A DNA stretch of 64,000 bases from JADLGL01 sp963667605 (GTDB lineage: Bacteria > Pseudomonadota > Alphaproteobacteria > Rhizobiales > Kaistiaceae), in NCBI GenBank assembly GCA_963667605.2, contig CAXXUZ010000003.1, positions 1,054,001-1,118,000 of the forward strand, read 5' to 3'. Under the pieces are notes generated by a model. The model was given only the letters and a program-made list of their open reading frames with translations. It had not been told where the DNA came from and did no database searches. Shown piece by piece: positions 1-8,889 of the stretch; position 1 is the first letter of the stretch, and every line of letters starts with the position of its first letter. Made by a program: the position numbers and the translations under genes.

Positions 1-1917
1 GACGCCCTCGTCGAGCCCGCCCAGGATCATGAGATCGACCGATTGCAGCCTCGCTTCGAGCGTTCCCCAAATATGGATCCGGGGATCGACGGCCAGTTCC
101 GGAGTGATCGCAATGCCACGCATGGATGCGGCAAGGAAGGCCGGATATTCGCCGGGCGAAATTTGCATCCGCTTGGCGGCGAGCAGACCGCCGAGCAGCT
201 CCGCCAGGGCCTCGCCGGCGCGGCTCGCCCACAACGCCCCGCCGGCCCCAGAGCCATCATCGGCAGCGGCGTCCAGCGCCGCGGCTAATAGCTCCGTCCC
301 CTCGGCGGCCGAAATCGCAGAGCGCTCGCCGAGCGCTTCGAGCGGACCAATGGCAATTTCGAGCCGTCGCGCGAGGGCCTCGGCGGATCCCCAGTCTTGG
401 CTCCGAAGGCGCCGGCGGGCGCGCGGGACGAAGCGGTCGGCCCTCATGTCAATACGGAATCGAAGATTGACCAACCTGTCGCTCAGCGTTCTGATCGGCC
501 CGAAAGCGGTCGGTCCGCGCAGGATGGCGATCTCCAGAATCTCGGCGGCCCCGCGGCAGCGCCGCCGCGATAGACCGAACCGTGCCAGTGGATGCTTGGT
601 GAGGGCGAGCAGTGCATTGACGTCGCCGCTGAGCGCAGCCTCGGCCAGAAGGCGGACGAAAACACCCTCGGGGGTTCCGTCCAGCGGCTGACCAGCGGAA
701 TCATCGATCCTCACATTCCAACGCTGGAGCTCGACCGCAACCCTTCTTGCCAGGGTGCGGTCGGGCGTGACCAACGCGGCGACGGCGCCCTGCGTCTCCA
801 ACGATTGTCGAAGCGCGATCGCGATCGCCAGCGCCTCATCCTGCTCGTTGCGGGCCGAGATCAGATCGATGCCGGCCAGCGCCTCGGCGTCGGTTTTGGC
901 CAATTCGGCCCATTTCTCGGTCGTTGTCGCCGGACGCATTGCCTCCGCGATCAGGCCCGATCGCGTCGCTACCATCTTGGGAGCTTCGCCGAGCGGCTCG
1001 ACCTCTTGTCGATCGATACCGATTTCAGCAAGGAGCAGTTTCAGCCCGAACTGCGGATGGCTGGGTACCCCGCCGGTCGCATCGGACGGATCGCCGATGG
1101 CGTTCCAAGCGCTCTCGTCGATCGTTCGATCCAGGCCTGGCAAAACCACGGCGCCCTGCGGCAATCCGGCGATCGCCTTCAGCAACTTCGCCGTCGCCGG
1201 GATCGATCCGGTCGATCCGGCGGCGATGATCGGGCCTTTTGGCGGGATGGCGGTGAGTCTTTCAGCGCTGGCTCGTATCAGCTGGTCACGGCGGACCGCT
1301 GGATCTTCGCGGCCCAACTCGGACAGAATCCGCGGCCATTGTTCGCTGGCGATCTTGAGAAAATCGATCGTGATTTGCCAATAGCCGGCATAATCATCCG
1401 GCAGCAGCTGTTCCAGTGCGTCCCAACCAACTCCGGCAACCTCGATATCGTCGATCAATCGAGCAAGATCGCCGGCAAGCTTGACCGCATCGGCGGCCGA
1501 GGCCGGGATCAGTATCCGCCTTTCCGCTCCCGGCTGTAGATCGCGCCGAACCGCCTTTCCCCAAGCGACAATCTGTTCAGTTAGGATCAGGATTCGCTCC
1601 AGCCTCGAGATCGGTGGCGGGAGTATCAGATGGTCAGCCGGGCCTTCCTCGCTGGCGGCGAGGAGATGTTCCTCTTCGTCGACATCCCCTATCGGCCTGA
1701 TTCGCGGTAGGATCGCTGCCCGGGCCGGGCTCCGTTCCAAGAGAATCTGGCGAAGCGCCCGCGCCGATCGACGGGTCGGCAGCAGGATCGTGACCTCGGC
1801 AAGCGCCATCGGATCGGAGGCGTCGATCGATCCAAAACGGCCGGAAACTATCGCCTCGGCCAATACCGGCAGGAACGGCGCGCCGGTGGGTATGGAGTAC
1901 ACATTTGGGCGCCGCAT
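1..1917 (-). CDS. addB: AddB, double-strand break repair helicase/nuclease subunit (partial, N-terminal 639 residues)
   Basis: AddB partners AddA in the AddAB helicase-nuclease that resects double-strand breaks for RecA loading. The frame is open from an ATG at 1915-1917 to the window edge, giving 639 residues of a protein that is usually about 1000. The N-terminus reads MRRPNVYSIPTGAPF and the visible region contains an LLPTRRSAR-type Walker-A-like stretch and, at the very edge, the conserved ILGGLDEGV segment. The C-terminal nuclease domain and its Fe-S cysteines lie outside the window. It begins 9 bp after the nucleotidyltransferase stop, so it is probably co-transcribed; this gene order next to a nucleotidyltransferase and tsaE is common in Alphaproteobacteria. 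The translation was checked by hand in several places rather than throughout. Confidence 0.88.
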   Translation of the reverse strand, partial: MRRPNVYSIPTGAPFLPVLAEAIVSGRFGSIDASDPMALAEVTILLPTRRSARALRQILLERSPARAAILPRIRPIGDVDEEEHLLAASEEGPADHLILPPPISRLERILILTEQIVAWGKAVRRDLQPGAERRILIPASAADAVKLAGDLARLIDDIEVAGVGWDALEQLLPDDYAGYWQITIDFLKIASEQWPRILSELGREDPAVRRDQLIRASAERLTAIPPKGPIIAAGSTGSIPATAKLLKAIAGLPQGAVVLPGLDRTIDESAWNAIGDPSDATGGVPSHPQFGLKLLLAEIGIDRQEVEPLGEAPKMVATRSGLIAEAMRPATTTEKWAELAKTDAEALAGIDLISARNEQDEALAIAIALRQSLETQGAVAALVTPDRTLARRVAVELQRWNVRIDDSAGQPLDGTPEGVFVRLLAEAALSGDVNALLALTKHPLARFGLSRRRCRGAAEILEIAILRGPTAFGPIRTLSDRLVNLRFRIDMRADRFVPRARRRLRSQDWGSAEALARRLEIAIGPLEALGERSAISAAEGTELLAAALDAAADDGSGAGGALWASRAGEALAELLGGLLAAKRMQISPGEYPAFLAASMRGIAITPELAVDPRIHIWGTLEARLQSVDLMILGGLDEGV

Positions 1918-1926
1918 TGGGACGCT

Positions 1927-2682
1927 TCACGCGGCGGAGCTGATGAGAACGCGTTCCGCTTCATCGATCGCCGCCGGCGTCCCGACGTGGAACCAAGTGC
2001 CGTCCATCGGTACACCGAACAAACGTCCGGCTTCGCTCACCTGATCGATTAGAAGGTTGAGAGAGAATGGCCCTTCAGGCGCATCGGCGAACATCGCGTC
2101 GGGATCGATGATTGCAACACCGGTATATACAAAGGGTGCGACCTCGTGCTCCGGCCGAGGCGTGAGGCGGCCTTCGCCGTTCATTAAGAAATCGCCTAGC
2201 CCATCATATCCGATCGCAGCCACGGTCGGGGCAAGCATCAGCAGAGCGTCCATGCGATCGCTTCGCCAAGCTTCCGCCAGCGCCGCAAGATTGGGCCTCG
2301 GCCCTTCGATCCAGAATGAATCGGAGTTGAGCAGAAGAAACGGGTCGTTGCCGAGCAGGGGGAGGGCTTGGACCACCCCACCGCCGGTTTCCATCAGTCG
2401 AGCACGCTCATCTGAGATTGCCACCTTCGGCCGTCGGCGAGGCTCCATATGGGCAACCAGGCGGTCGGCTAGATGGTGGACATTGACCACTGCTATTTCG
2501 ACACCTGCGTCGACGAGGCGATCCAACGCGTGGTCGATCAACGGCCTGCCACCGACCCGAACCAACGGTTTTGGCACGGTCTTGGTGATCGGCCGCATGC
2601 GCGTGCCAAGTCCGGCGGCAAGCACCATCGCGGTCCTGGGTATCGATCCTCGGGGCAAGCGGTTCGATCCTTCCTGGTTCAT
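1927..2682 (-). CDS. murU: Nucleotidyltransferase family protein, MurU-like (N-acetylmuramate-1-phosphate uridylyltransferase candidate)
   Basis: The 251-residue protein has the NTP-transferase signature AMVLAAGLGTRMRPIT followed by KPLV (roughly residues 17-40), the metal-binding LLNSDSFW segment and a C-terminal WFHVGTPAA motif, as in MurU, which makes UDP-MurNAc in the peptidoglycan recycling route. The frame could extend to a GTG at 2769, but the ATG at 2680-2682 (MNQEGSNRL) places the start directly before the nucleotide-binding core. Neither has a strong ribosome site. In relatives a sugar kinase (AmgK, or a TsaE-phosphotransferase fusion) sits just upstream and supplies the substrate; here that gene is absent. 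Substrate is therefore inferred from family and context only. Confidence 0.8.
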   Translation of the reverse strand: MNQEGSNRLPRGSIPRTAMVLAAGLGTRMRPITKTVPKPLVRVGGRPLIDHALDRLVDAGVEIAVVNVHHLADRLVAHMEPRRRPKVAISDERARLMETGGGVVQALPLLGNDPFLLLNSDSFWIEGPRPNLAALAEAWRSDRMDALLMLAPTVAAIGYDGLGDFLMNGEGRLTPRPEHEVAPFVYTGVAIIDPDAMFADAPEGPFSLNLLIDQVSEAGRLFGVPMDGTWFHVGTPAAIDEAERVLISSAA

Positions 2683-2805
2683 TGTCGCCGCTGGCGCGTT
2701 GATAGCAAAGCTCCAGCGCTGACTAAACCGGGTTCCGCAAGCTGGATGTCGACCGCTCACCAAAGTCACCGGTGGAGAAACAAGCCAGCTTGACGCTGTG
2801 CAACA

Positions 2806-3291
2806 TCAAACGCCTGGCCGTGACAAAGGCAGCAATCGGAGTCTGCGCCGCCAGGAGGCGCCGCCTGATATTGTGGCACGGCGGCCTGACTTCTCAACAG
2901 CAAGCGCGATCGACAGCGATTGCCGCGGCAGGCGTTCTCCGGCTCGGTCCGGCCATTCCACCAGAATCGCCGCAGGCGCCTCGGTCTCCTCGAAGCCGAT
3001 TTCGGTCAGCTCATTTTCACCGCGGAGCCGGTTAAGATCGTAGTGGACAATCGGAATCGGCAGGTCCGGGTATTCCTGCAGCAGGGTGAAAGTTGGACTC
3101 GGCACCTCGATTTCGGTGCCGGCCAAGCTCTGAATAATGGCTCGGGCGAGGCTCGTCTTTCCGGCGCCAAAATCTCCCGAAAGTGCAATTACGTCGCCGA
3201 TCTTGATCGCTTCCGCCAGCGCAATCCCAAGGCGTTTGGTGGCGGCCTCGTCAGGGAGCGATAGGGTCAACGGCCAATCGGGCTGCGTCAT
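2806..3291 (-). CDS. tsaE: TsaE, ATPase of the tRNA threonylcarbamoyladenosine (t6A37) complex
   Basis: TsaE drives turnover of the TsaB-TsaD complex that makes t6A37 in tRNA. The 161-residue protein has the Walker A motif GDFGAGKTSLARAI near residues 40-53, the SPTF segment, HYDLNRL and a LVEWPDR motif, matching stand-alone TsaE in length. In many Hyphomicrobiales TsaE is fused to, or followed by, an aminoglycoside-phosphotransferase-like kinase (AmgK); here the reading frame ends at residue 161 and the next gene is the nucleotidyltransferase, so that half is missing. It lies 33 bp downstream of divL and is likely co-transcribed. Its partner tsaB is at 30566. Confidence 0.93.
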   Translation of the reverse strand: MTQPDWPLTLSLPDEAATKRLGIALAEAIKIGDVIALSGDFGAGKTSLARAIIQSLAGTEIEVPSPTFTLLQEYPDLPIPIVHYDLNRLRGENELTEIGFEETEAPAAILVEWPDRAGERLPRQSLSIALAVEKSGRRATISGGASWRRRLRLLPLSRPGV

Positions 3292-3324
3292 CGAAACTCG
3301 TGCCCGAGACCACCAAATGGAGTG

Positions 3325-5829
3325 CTATTCAGCAGCAATGCCAACCGGCTCCGGCCGGATTGGAAGCGTCACTCGGACGGTTGTCCCTTTGTCGCGGCGA
3401 GAGCTGATCGAAACCGTACCACCGTGCAGCTCAACGAAGCTCCTGACAATGGCAAGGCCAAGGCCAACCCCGCCGCGGGACGATCCACCCGCACGCGATT
3501 CGAACCGGTCGAACACAAGACCGAGGAAATCATCAGGGATTCCGACCCCCTCATCCTCAACGATGAGTACCATCTGCCCGTCGTCGCGGCGCGCCGATAC
3601 CGATACCTTGCCGCCCTGGCTCGAAAAGCCGATGGCATTGGACAGGAGATTGTAGAGGATCTGGCGAAGGCGCTTTTCGTCGGCCAGCAGTGATCCGGTC
3701 CCGTCCGCAATCCGCGTTTCGAGCTTGACCTCACGCTCGGCTATTCGGTCGCGAACGCCCTCGACCGCCGCATCTATGGCCCCGGCGAGATCGACTTCGG
3801 CCAAATCCAACTCCATGATACCGGCATCGATGGTCGCTAGATCCAGTATGTCATTGACGATCGCAAGCAGCGACGCGCTCGAGGTCATGACATAGTCGAT
3901 ATACTCCCGCTGCCTCTCATTCAGTGGGCCGATATCGGCGTCGGCGATCAATTGGGTAAAGCCGATGACGTTGGTCAGCGGCGACCGCAGTTCATAGGAA
4001 ACATGCTCGATGAACTCGTTCTTTAGCCTGTCCGCTGCCTCCAGGGCGTCGTTGCGGTCCACCAGCGCGCGCTCGACTCGGACCGAATCGGTAATATCGA
4101 CGAAAGTCAGCATGGTCTGCCCTTCTGGCAGAGGCACGGTGGCGTAGTCGATCACGCGCCCATCGGTACGCTCCATCTGGCCCGAGACAGTCGCCCTGCT
4201 TTCATCGACGCCGGCGATAGCCGCTGTGAGCTTGTCGAAATCCGCAGCATCGGCCAACAACGGGCGACAGGCGGCGACGATCTCCGACACGTGCAGCTTG
4301 TCGGCCAGAAGCTCATTGTCGAGCCCCCAAATCGATCGGAACGCCGGGTTGGTCAGTCGCACCCGGCCATCGGAGCCGAATACCGCGACGCCCTCGCGTA
4401 GATGGTCGAGTGTTTCACCCTGGACCCGGATCAGCGAATTATATCGGGTCTCCAGATCAAGCCGCTCGGTGACATTCTCATAGATCCAAGTAACGCCCCC
4501 CTGAGGGTGGGGATTGGCGATTACCCGAAGCGTCTGACCTTCCGGCAGATGCCACAAATACTCCCGCGCTTCGACCGATTGATAGGCAGACTGAAGCTCG
4601 GCCTTCCAGGCCTTGAAATCAGCTTGCTCCGGGAGCTTCCGCGTCGCCCGCAGCTGGTCGAGAATGAGGCCCTCCTCCGGCATCGAATCGAGCACCGACG
4701 CATCGAGCCCAAACAACTCCCGATAGGCGGCATTGTAGGAGCGAAGCCGCTGGTCGGAACCGAAGATCGCGACCGCCGTCGCCAATTGATCGAGCGTGCG
4801 GGCGTGGAAGTCGACCAGCCGTTTCAGCGCCGCCTCGGACGCTTCGATCTCGGTGGCGTCGACCGCGATCCCGGCGCTTCCTGTAACGGTCGCGACATCG
4901 GTGACATCGAACAAGAGCCGACTGCCAGCCGAAACGATACTGAGGCGTTGATGGAATACCGGCTCGCTCTGATGCATCAGGGCAACGGCGTCTCGGCCCG
5001 CCTTGTCGATGAGCTCGATCTCGGAAGCGAGTGCCGAGTGGGCGTCGCCGGCCTCGACCGCATCGCGATAGGCGCTGTTGACCCAGACCAACTTTCCTTG
5101 CCAGTCACGAATCCAGCTTGGCAATCCCGCGCCATCGAGCACTGCCTTCAGCGCTTCCAGTTCCGCCGTCAGGGTGCGGTGCTTGGTTTGCAGCGAGGCG
5201 AGGGCAAGTCGATCGCCGCTGAGGACACGAAACCGTGCCACCACGCGCCCGCCGGCGGTGCGCCCCGCCGCCTCCAGATCGATACCGGTCTTGCTGGCAA
5301 GCGGAAGTGAGAACGGTTCACCATGATCGCGAAGCCGTTGGATCGCGCGTTCGAGTCGGGTCGCAGAGTCGGCCGTGAGCCATGCGCCGAAGGCGATGAA
5401 TGATCCGCTATCGACGGGGATGTCGCCGACATTGGGCAGATCGCCAACTACAATTGGGCCCGCGGCCGACCCTTCCCAGACCATAAGCCGTTGATCGTCG
5501 GCGCTGATCAGAGTTTCAGCACGGTTGGCCACGGTTCGAAGATTGGCGTTTTCATCGGCAAGTTGGATATTTACTGCCTCGGTGCGATTCCGCGCGCGAA
5601 TGAGAGCAACGGAACTCATTATCGCGAAGGAGACCGTTCCTATCAGAGCGGCGAGAATAACTATGTCTTCAGCGTTGATCGCTCCGCTCGCGGCGGGTTG
5701 GGCCAAGGCGGCGGGCGCCAAGCCGAACAGCGCCGCTGCCGCCGCCAAGCCTGCCGGCTTCAACAACCCGCTGATTCGCTGTCGTTTCCCGTGCCGCCGA
5801 AGCAACGCAACAGCCCCCGCCATTGCCAC
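3325..5829 (-). CDS. divL: DivL-type PAS sensor pseudo-histidine kinase (cell-cycle regulator)
   Basis: The 834-residue protein has an N-terminal hydrophobic segment, a membrane segment at about residues 50-75, a coiled stretch, several PAS-like repeats (for example WIRDWQGKLVWVNSAY and VFGSDGRVRLTNPAF), then a DHp domain and a HATPase domain with LLSNAIGFS, DEGVGIP and GVGLGLAIV. The phosphoacceptor region reads FIEHVSYELRSPL: the His of the canonical S-H-E-L-R is Tyr (about residue 612). This Tyr substitution is the hallmark of DivL, which in Caulobacter and Agrobacterium acts on CckA and so on CtrA. The locus next to ahcY, tsaE and addB is where DivL is found in rhizobia. DivL identity is inferred from the Tyr, architecture and neighbours. 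Confidence 0.85.
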   Translation of the reverse strand: MAMAGAVALLRRHGKRQRISGLLKPAGLAAAAALFGLAPAALAQPAASGAINAEDIVILAALIGTVSFAIMSSVALIRARNRTEAVNIQLADENANLRTVANRAETLISADDQRLMVWEGSAAGPIVVGDLPNVGDIPVDSGSFIAFGAWLTADSATRLERAIQRLRDHGEPFSLPLASKTGIDLEAAGRTAGGRVVARFRVLSGDRLALASLQTKHRTLTAELEALKAVLDGAGLPSWIRDWQGKLVWVNSAYRDAVEAGDAHSALASEIELIDKAGRDAVALMHQSEPVFHQRLSIVSAGSRLLFDVTDVATVTGSAGIAVDATEIEASEAALKRLVDFHARTLDQLATAVAIFGSDQRLRSYNAAYRELFGLDASVLDSMPEEGLILDQLRATRKLPEQADFKAWKAELQSAYQSVEAREYLWHLPEGQTLRVIANPHPQGGVTWIYENVTERLDLETRYNSLIRVQGETLDHLREGVAVFGSDGRVRLTNPAFRSIWGLDNELLADKLHVSEIVAACRPLLADAADFDKLTAAIAGVDESRATVSGQMERTDGRVIDYATVPLPEGQTMLTFVDITDSVRVERALVDRNDALEAADRLKNEFIEHVSYELRSPLTNVIGFTQLIADADIGPLNERQREYIDYVMTSSASLLAIVNDILDLATIDAGIMELDLAEVDLAGAIDAAVEGVRDRIAEREVKLETRIADGTGSLLADEKRLRQILYNLLSNAIGFSSQGGKVSVSARRDDGQMVLIVEDEGVGIPDDFLGLVFDRFESRAGGSSRGGVGLGLAIVRSFVELHGGTVSISSRRDKGTTVRVTLPIRPEPVGIAAE

Positions 5830-5939
5830 AAGGATGATAGGACCTCACGCCGAATGGGAGACGGCCAAGGCCCGAATCAGTTCACTGTAGCCGCTTGGCG
5901 AATCGGCATGAACCCCAGGCGAGTGGGTTCGGCTCGGCG

Positions 5940-5958
5940 CCGGCACCTCAAGTGCCGG
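5940..5958 (-). terminator. Hairpin between ahcY and divL
   Basis: A perfect 7-bp stem (CCGGCAC / GTGCCGG) with a 5-nt loop lies 26 bp after the ahcY stop on the minus strand. There is no U-tract after it, so it may be an mRNA 3'-end stabiliser or Rho-associated stop, not a canonical intrinsic terminator. Confidence 0.45.
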
Positions 5959-5983
5959 AGCAACCCGGATTTATGGTTAACAA

Positions 5984-7414
5984 TCAGTAACGATAGTGAT
6001 CTGGTTTGAACGGGCCGTCGGCGGGTACGCCGATGTAATTTGCCTGCTTGTCGCTCAGCTTGGTGAGATGGACGCCGATCTTTTCCAGGTGCAACATCGC
6101 CACTCGTTCATCGAGATGTTTGGGCAGGACATAGACCTTGTGCTCATAGGCCTCCGGCCGGGTCCACAGTTCGATCTGCGCAAGCACCTGATTGGTAAAT
6201 GAATTCGACATCACAAAGCTAGGGTGACCCATCGCATTGCCGAGATTCACCAGCCGGCCCTCGGACAGAAGAATGATCCGCTTGCCATCGGGGAATTCGA
6301 TCTCGTCGACCTGCGGCTTGACGTTGCTCCATTTGTAATTGCGCAGCGCGCCGACCTCGATCTCACTATCGAAATGTCCGATATTGCAAACGATGGCGCG
6401 ATCCTTCATCGTGCGCATATGGTCGATCGTGATCACGTCGACATTGCCGGTCGCGGCGACGAAGATATCGGCGCGGGGTGCCGCCTCATCCATCGTCACC
6501 ACCTCGTAGCCTTCCATCGCTGCCTGAAGCGCGCAGATCGGATCGCTCTCGGAAACTAGCACCCGACACCCAGCGCTTCTGAGGCCGGCGGCCGAGCCCT
6601 TGCCGACATCGCCGTGGCCAGCGACCATCGCCACCTTGCCCGCCATCATCACATCGGTGGCGCGGCGAATGCCGTCGACCAGGCTTTCGCGGCAGCCATA
6701 AAGATTGTCGAATTTTGATTTGGTCACCGAGTCATTGACATTGATCGCGGGGAACAGAAGCGTTCGCTGCCGTTGCATTTCATAAAGCCGGTGGACGCCG
6801 GTGGTGGTTTCCTCGGTGACGCCTCGAATGCTGCTGGCCGTCTGGCCGAACCAGCCGGGGTTTTCGGCTAAAGTGCGCTTGATCAGAGCGAAGAAGGCGT
6901 CCTCCTCCTCGTTGTTCGGCTTGTCCAGGAAATCGGTGTCGCCCTGTTCGGCGCGAACCCCCAAATGGAGCAACAGCGTCGCGTCGCCACCATCGTCGAG
7001 GATCATATTAGGGGTGCCGCCGTCGCTCCATTCGAAGATTCGACGAGCGTAGTCCCAATACTCTTCCAGCGTTTCTCCTTTGACAGCGAAAACAGACGTG
7101 CCGGCGGCCGCGATCGCAGCAGCAGCATGATCTTGGGTCGAATAGATATTGCAGGAGGCCCAACGCAAATCGGCTCCCAGCGCCGCTAACGTTTCGATCA
7201 AGACTGCAGTTTGGATCGTCATGTGCAGCGACCCGGCGATCCGCGCGCCCGTCAATGGCTGTTTCGGGCCATATTCCTCGCGGATTGCCATCAGCCCGGG
7301 CATTTCGGCCTCGGCAATCGAGATTTCCTTGCGTCCCCAATCCGCGAGGCCGATGTCCTTGATGACACAGTCGGGCCCGGCATGCTGCGACTTGACCGTG
7401 GCTAAGTTCGACAT
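5984..7414 (-). CDS. ahcY: Adenosylhomocysteinase
   Basis: AhcY hydrolyses S-adenosylhomocysteine to adenosine and homocysteine in the activated methyl cycle, using bound NAD+. The 476-residue protein shows ADLRWASCNIYSTQDHAAAA near the N-terminus, the NVNDSVTKSKFDN region, the Rossmann loop GHGDVGKGSAAGLR and the C-terminal tail ending PDHYRY. A GAGGAG ribosome site abuts the ATG at 7424-7426 with no spacing, so the second in-frame ATG (7412-7414, MSNLATVK), 12 nt from it, is preferred. metK, the other enzyme of the same cycle, is at 22078. I looked for an SAH riboswitch in the 198-nt leader and did not recognise one. Confidence 0.97.
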   Translation of the reverse strand: MSNLATVKSQHAGPDCVIKDIGLADWGRKEISIAEAEMPGLMAIREEYGPKQPLTGARIAGSLHMTIQTAVLIETLAALGADLRWASCNIYSTQDHAAAAIAAAGTSVFAVKGETLEEYWDYARRIFEWSDGGTPNMILDDGGDATLLLHLGVRAEQGDTDFLDKPNNEEEDAFFALIKRTLAENPGWFGQTASSIRGVTEETTTGVHRLYEMQRQRTLLFPAINVNDSVTKSKFDNLYGCRESLVDGIRRATDVMMAGKVAMVAGHGDVGKGSAAGLRSAGCRVLVSESDPICALQAAMEGYEVVTMDEAAPRADIFVAATGNVDVITIDHMRTMKDRAIVCNIGHFDSEIEVGALRNYKWSNVKPQVDEIEFPDGKRIILLSEGRLVNLGNAMGHPSFVMSNSFTNQVLAQIELWTRPEAYEHKVYVLPKHLDERVAMLHLEKIGVHLTKLSDKQANYIGVPADGPFKPDHYRY

Positions 7415-7544
7415 ATCGACTTTCATCTCCTCGATTGGACGGGGTTATTGTCCAGGCTGCTGAGTCTCGACCACCGGATCGATCGCAGCCCAACAAAGCA
7501 AGAACCATTGGCGAAAACTTGGATAAGGCGCGGGCTCCACAATA

Positions 7545-7588
7545 CCGGCCAAGCCGGAGTCGGGCAACTCAATGAACTTAAAGTTGCC
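7545..7588 (-). other. Two tandem hairpins in the ptsH-ahcY intergenic region
   Basis: Reading the minus strand, a 7-bp stem (GGCAACT / AGTTGCC, arms 7582-7588 and 7563-7569, 12-nt loop) is followed by a 5-bp stem (CCGGC / GCCGG, 7545-7557). Neither has a U-tract. They lie downstream of ptsH and upstream of ahcY and could process or stabilise the ptsH mRNA. Confidence 0.35.
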
Positions 7589-7611
7589 GGCAAGATCCTC
7601 GTGCCTCGCCA

Positions 7612-7905
7612 CTACTCGTGTTCGCCGAACCGAGACCGGAGCAATTCTTCGAGCGCGTCCAAAGCCGCCTCCGCTTCATCACCCGACGCTGTCACGCGCA
7701 CCATTGTTCCCGGTGCCGCCCCCAGCATCATCAATCCCATGATTGAATCGCCGCCGACCGATTGGCTATCCTTGGTGACCAGAATTGAAGCATCGAACCG
7801 CTCCACGGTCTGGACGAATTTCGCCGCGGCGCGGGCATGAAGGCCTCGCTTGTTGACGATCGTGAAATCGCGCGTCGGCGATCCGCTCGCCGCCTCGGAG
7901 CTCAT
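7612..7905 (-). CDS. ptsH: HPr phosphocarrier protein
   Basis: The 97-residue protein is the HPr-family phosphocarrier. It carries the active-site segment NKRGLHARAAAKF, in which the His is phosphorylated by Enzyme I (or EI-Ntr), and a SIMGLMMLGA segment at the position where HprK phosphorylates a serine. It starts at an ATG that overlaps the EIIA stop by the ATGA arrangement, so EIIA and HPr are translationally coupled. No sugar-specific EIIB/EIIC is nearby, so this is a regulatory rather than transport PTS, as usual in Alphaproteobacteria. Confidence 0.95.
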   Translation of the reverse strand: MSSEAASGSPTRDFTIVNKRGLHARAAAKFVQTVERFDASILVTKDSQSVGGDSIMGLMMLGAAPGTMVRVTASGDEAEAALDALEELLRSRFGEHE

Positions 7906-8303
7906 GTCCCGGCCAGGACCTGGCTCGCCACGCTGATATATTTGCGCCCCGCCTCGGCCGCCGCCCGGATCGCCTCGGTGAGGGGCGTTTCGGCCCTGAT
8001 ACGCATCAGCTTGATCAACATCGGCAAATTGAGCCCGGCGAGCACTTCGACCCGGCCGGTCTCCATCACCGAGATTGCTAAATTGCAGGGCGTGCCGCCA
8101 AACATGTCGGTGAGAATAATCACGCCGGAGCCGAGATCGGCCCTCGCGACCGCCGCCGTGACATCATTACGGCGCTGTTCCAGGTCGTCATCCGGCCCGA
8201 TCGACACCGCTTCGATCGCTTCTTGTGCGCCGACTATGTGTTCGACTGCCGCGGCAAACTCGACGGCCAGTCGCCCATGGGTGACGAGAACGATGCCGAT
8301 CAT
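7902..8303 (-). CDS. PTS EIIA component, mannose/sorbose family (regulatory EIIA)
   Basis: The 133-residue protein matches the EIIA-Man fold: MIGIVLVTHG at the N-terminus with the phosphorylatable His at residue 9, then ILTDMFGGTPCNLA and LNLPML. EIIA takes the phosphoryl group from HPr. No permease lies in the window, so it probably acts by protein-protein regulation. Order hprK-EIIA-ptsH is kept here; the 94-bp space upstream (8304-8397) contains no gene, although a rapZ gene occupies this slot in a number of alphaproteobacteria. Confidence 0.93.
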   Translation of the reverse strand: MIGIVLVTHGRLAVEFAAAVEHIVGAQEAIEAVSIGPDDDLEQRRNDVTAAVARADLGSGVIILTDMFGGTPCNLAISVMETGRVEVLAGLNLPMLIKLMRIRAETPLTEAIRAAAEAGRKYISVASQVLAGT

Positions 8304-8397
8304 GACCGTTGAGAGAAACCCTTAAGCTTGAAATTCTGGAAGACGCGCTGCTCGCTGGGACAAGAGCGCCTCACTGTCGGTCGATCTGGTTACCAAA

Positions 8398-8889
8398 TCA
8401 AGTGTTTGTCCGTTGGCCGGGAATCTCCGATCGTTCTCGATTAACCCACTCCCGTAGCGCGAGTCTGACCCGCAATACACCGTCTCCGGCGCCAATCGGT
8501 AAAGTCAGCCGGGGGACCGACCGATCCATGACGCGTGCATTCCGGCCGTTTTCGTCTGGGAAACGAATGCATTCCTCAAGCGGCAGGAGATCGACCACCA
8601 ACGCGATCCGGGCTTCTGGCTGACAGGGCGGGCGGAGCAAGCCGACGCCGCGCAGCTCGAGCAGCCCCGCGATCGCTACGGGAGGCCGCGCGACGAGGCC
8701 GTCAGCAGTGCTAGTCAGGAGGATGCGATCATCGCCGACCAAGCGAGCCAGGGACTGCGGATCGTCGATTAGTCCGAGTGCCAGTGACGATTTTCCAGAT
8801 CCGGAGAGGCCGCGGATCAAAATCCCATCGTCTCCTATGGCAACGACAGTGGCATGGATGCAGTCCGGCCGAGGTCCTTGCTCGGTCAA
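8398..8889 (-). CDS. hprK: HPr kinase/phosphorylase, short alphaproteobacterial form
   Basis: The 163-residue protein corresponds to the C-terminal kinase domain of HprK; the N-terminal domain of the Gram-positive enzyme is absent, which is normal in Alphaproteobacteria. Walker A is RGLSGSGKSSLALGLI near residues 26-41 and a LVDLL segment follows. It phosphorylates HPr on serine. Its ATG overlaps the chvG stop by 4 bp, tying envelope sensing and the PTS into one transcript. Confidence 0.93.
   Translation of the reverse strand: MTEQGPRPDCIHATVVAIGDDGILIRGLSGSGKSSLALGLIDDPQSLARLVGDDRILLTSTADGLVARPPVAIAGLLELRGVGLLRPPCQPEARIALVVDLLPLEECIRFPDENGRNARVMDRSVPRLTLPIGAGDGVLRVRLALREWVNRERSEIPGQRTNT

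Noticed and set aside
4402..5310. A 302-residue plus-strand frame opposite divL
   Set aside because: Shadow frame in the other strand of a real gene with no family features.
5971..5988. CtrA-like motif near the ahcY stop (TTAACAATCAGTAAC)
   Set aside because: Half-site spacing does not fit TTAA-N7-TTAA and it lies at the 3' end of a gene with no downstream promoter need.
7415..7611. SAH riboswitch upstream of ahcY
   Set aside because: The leader has two hairpins but not the core I expect for that class; no conserved junction sequence was seen.
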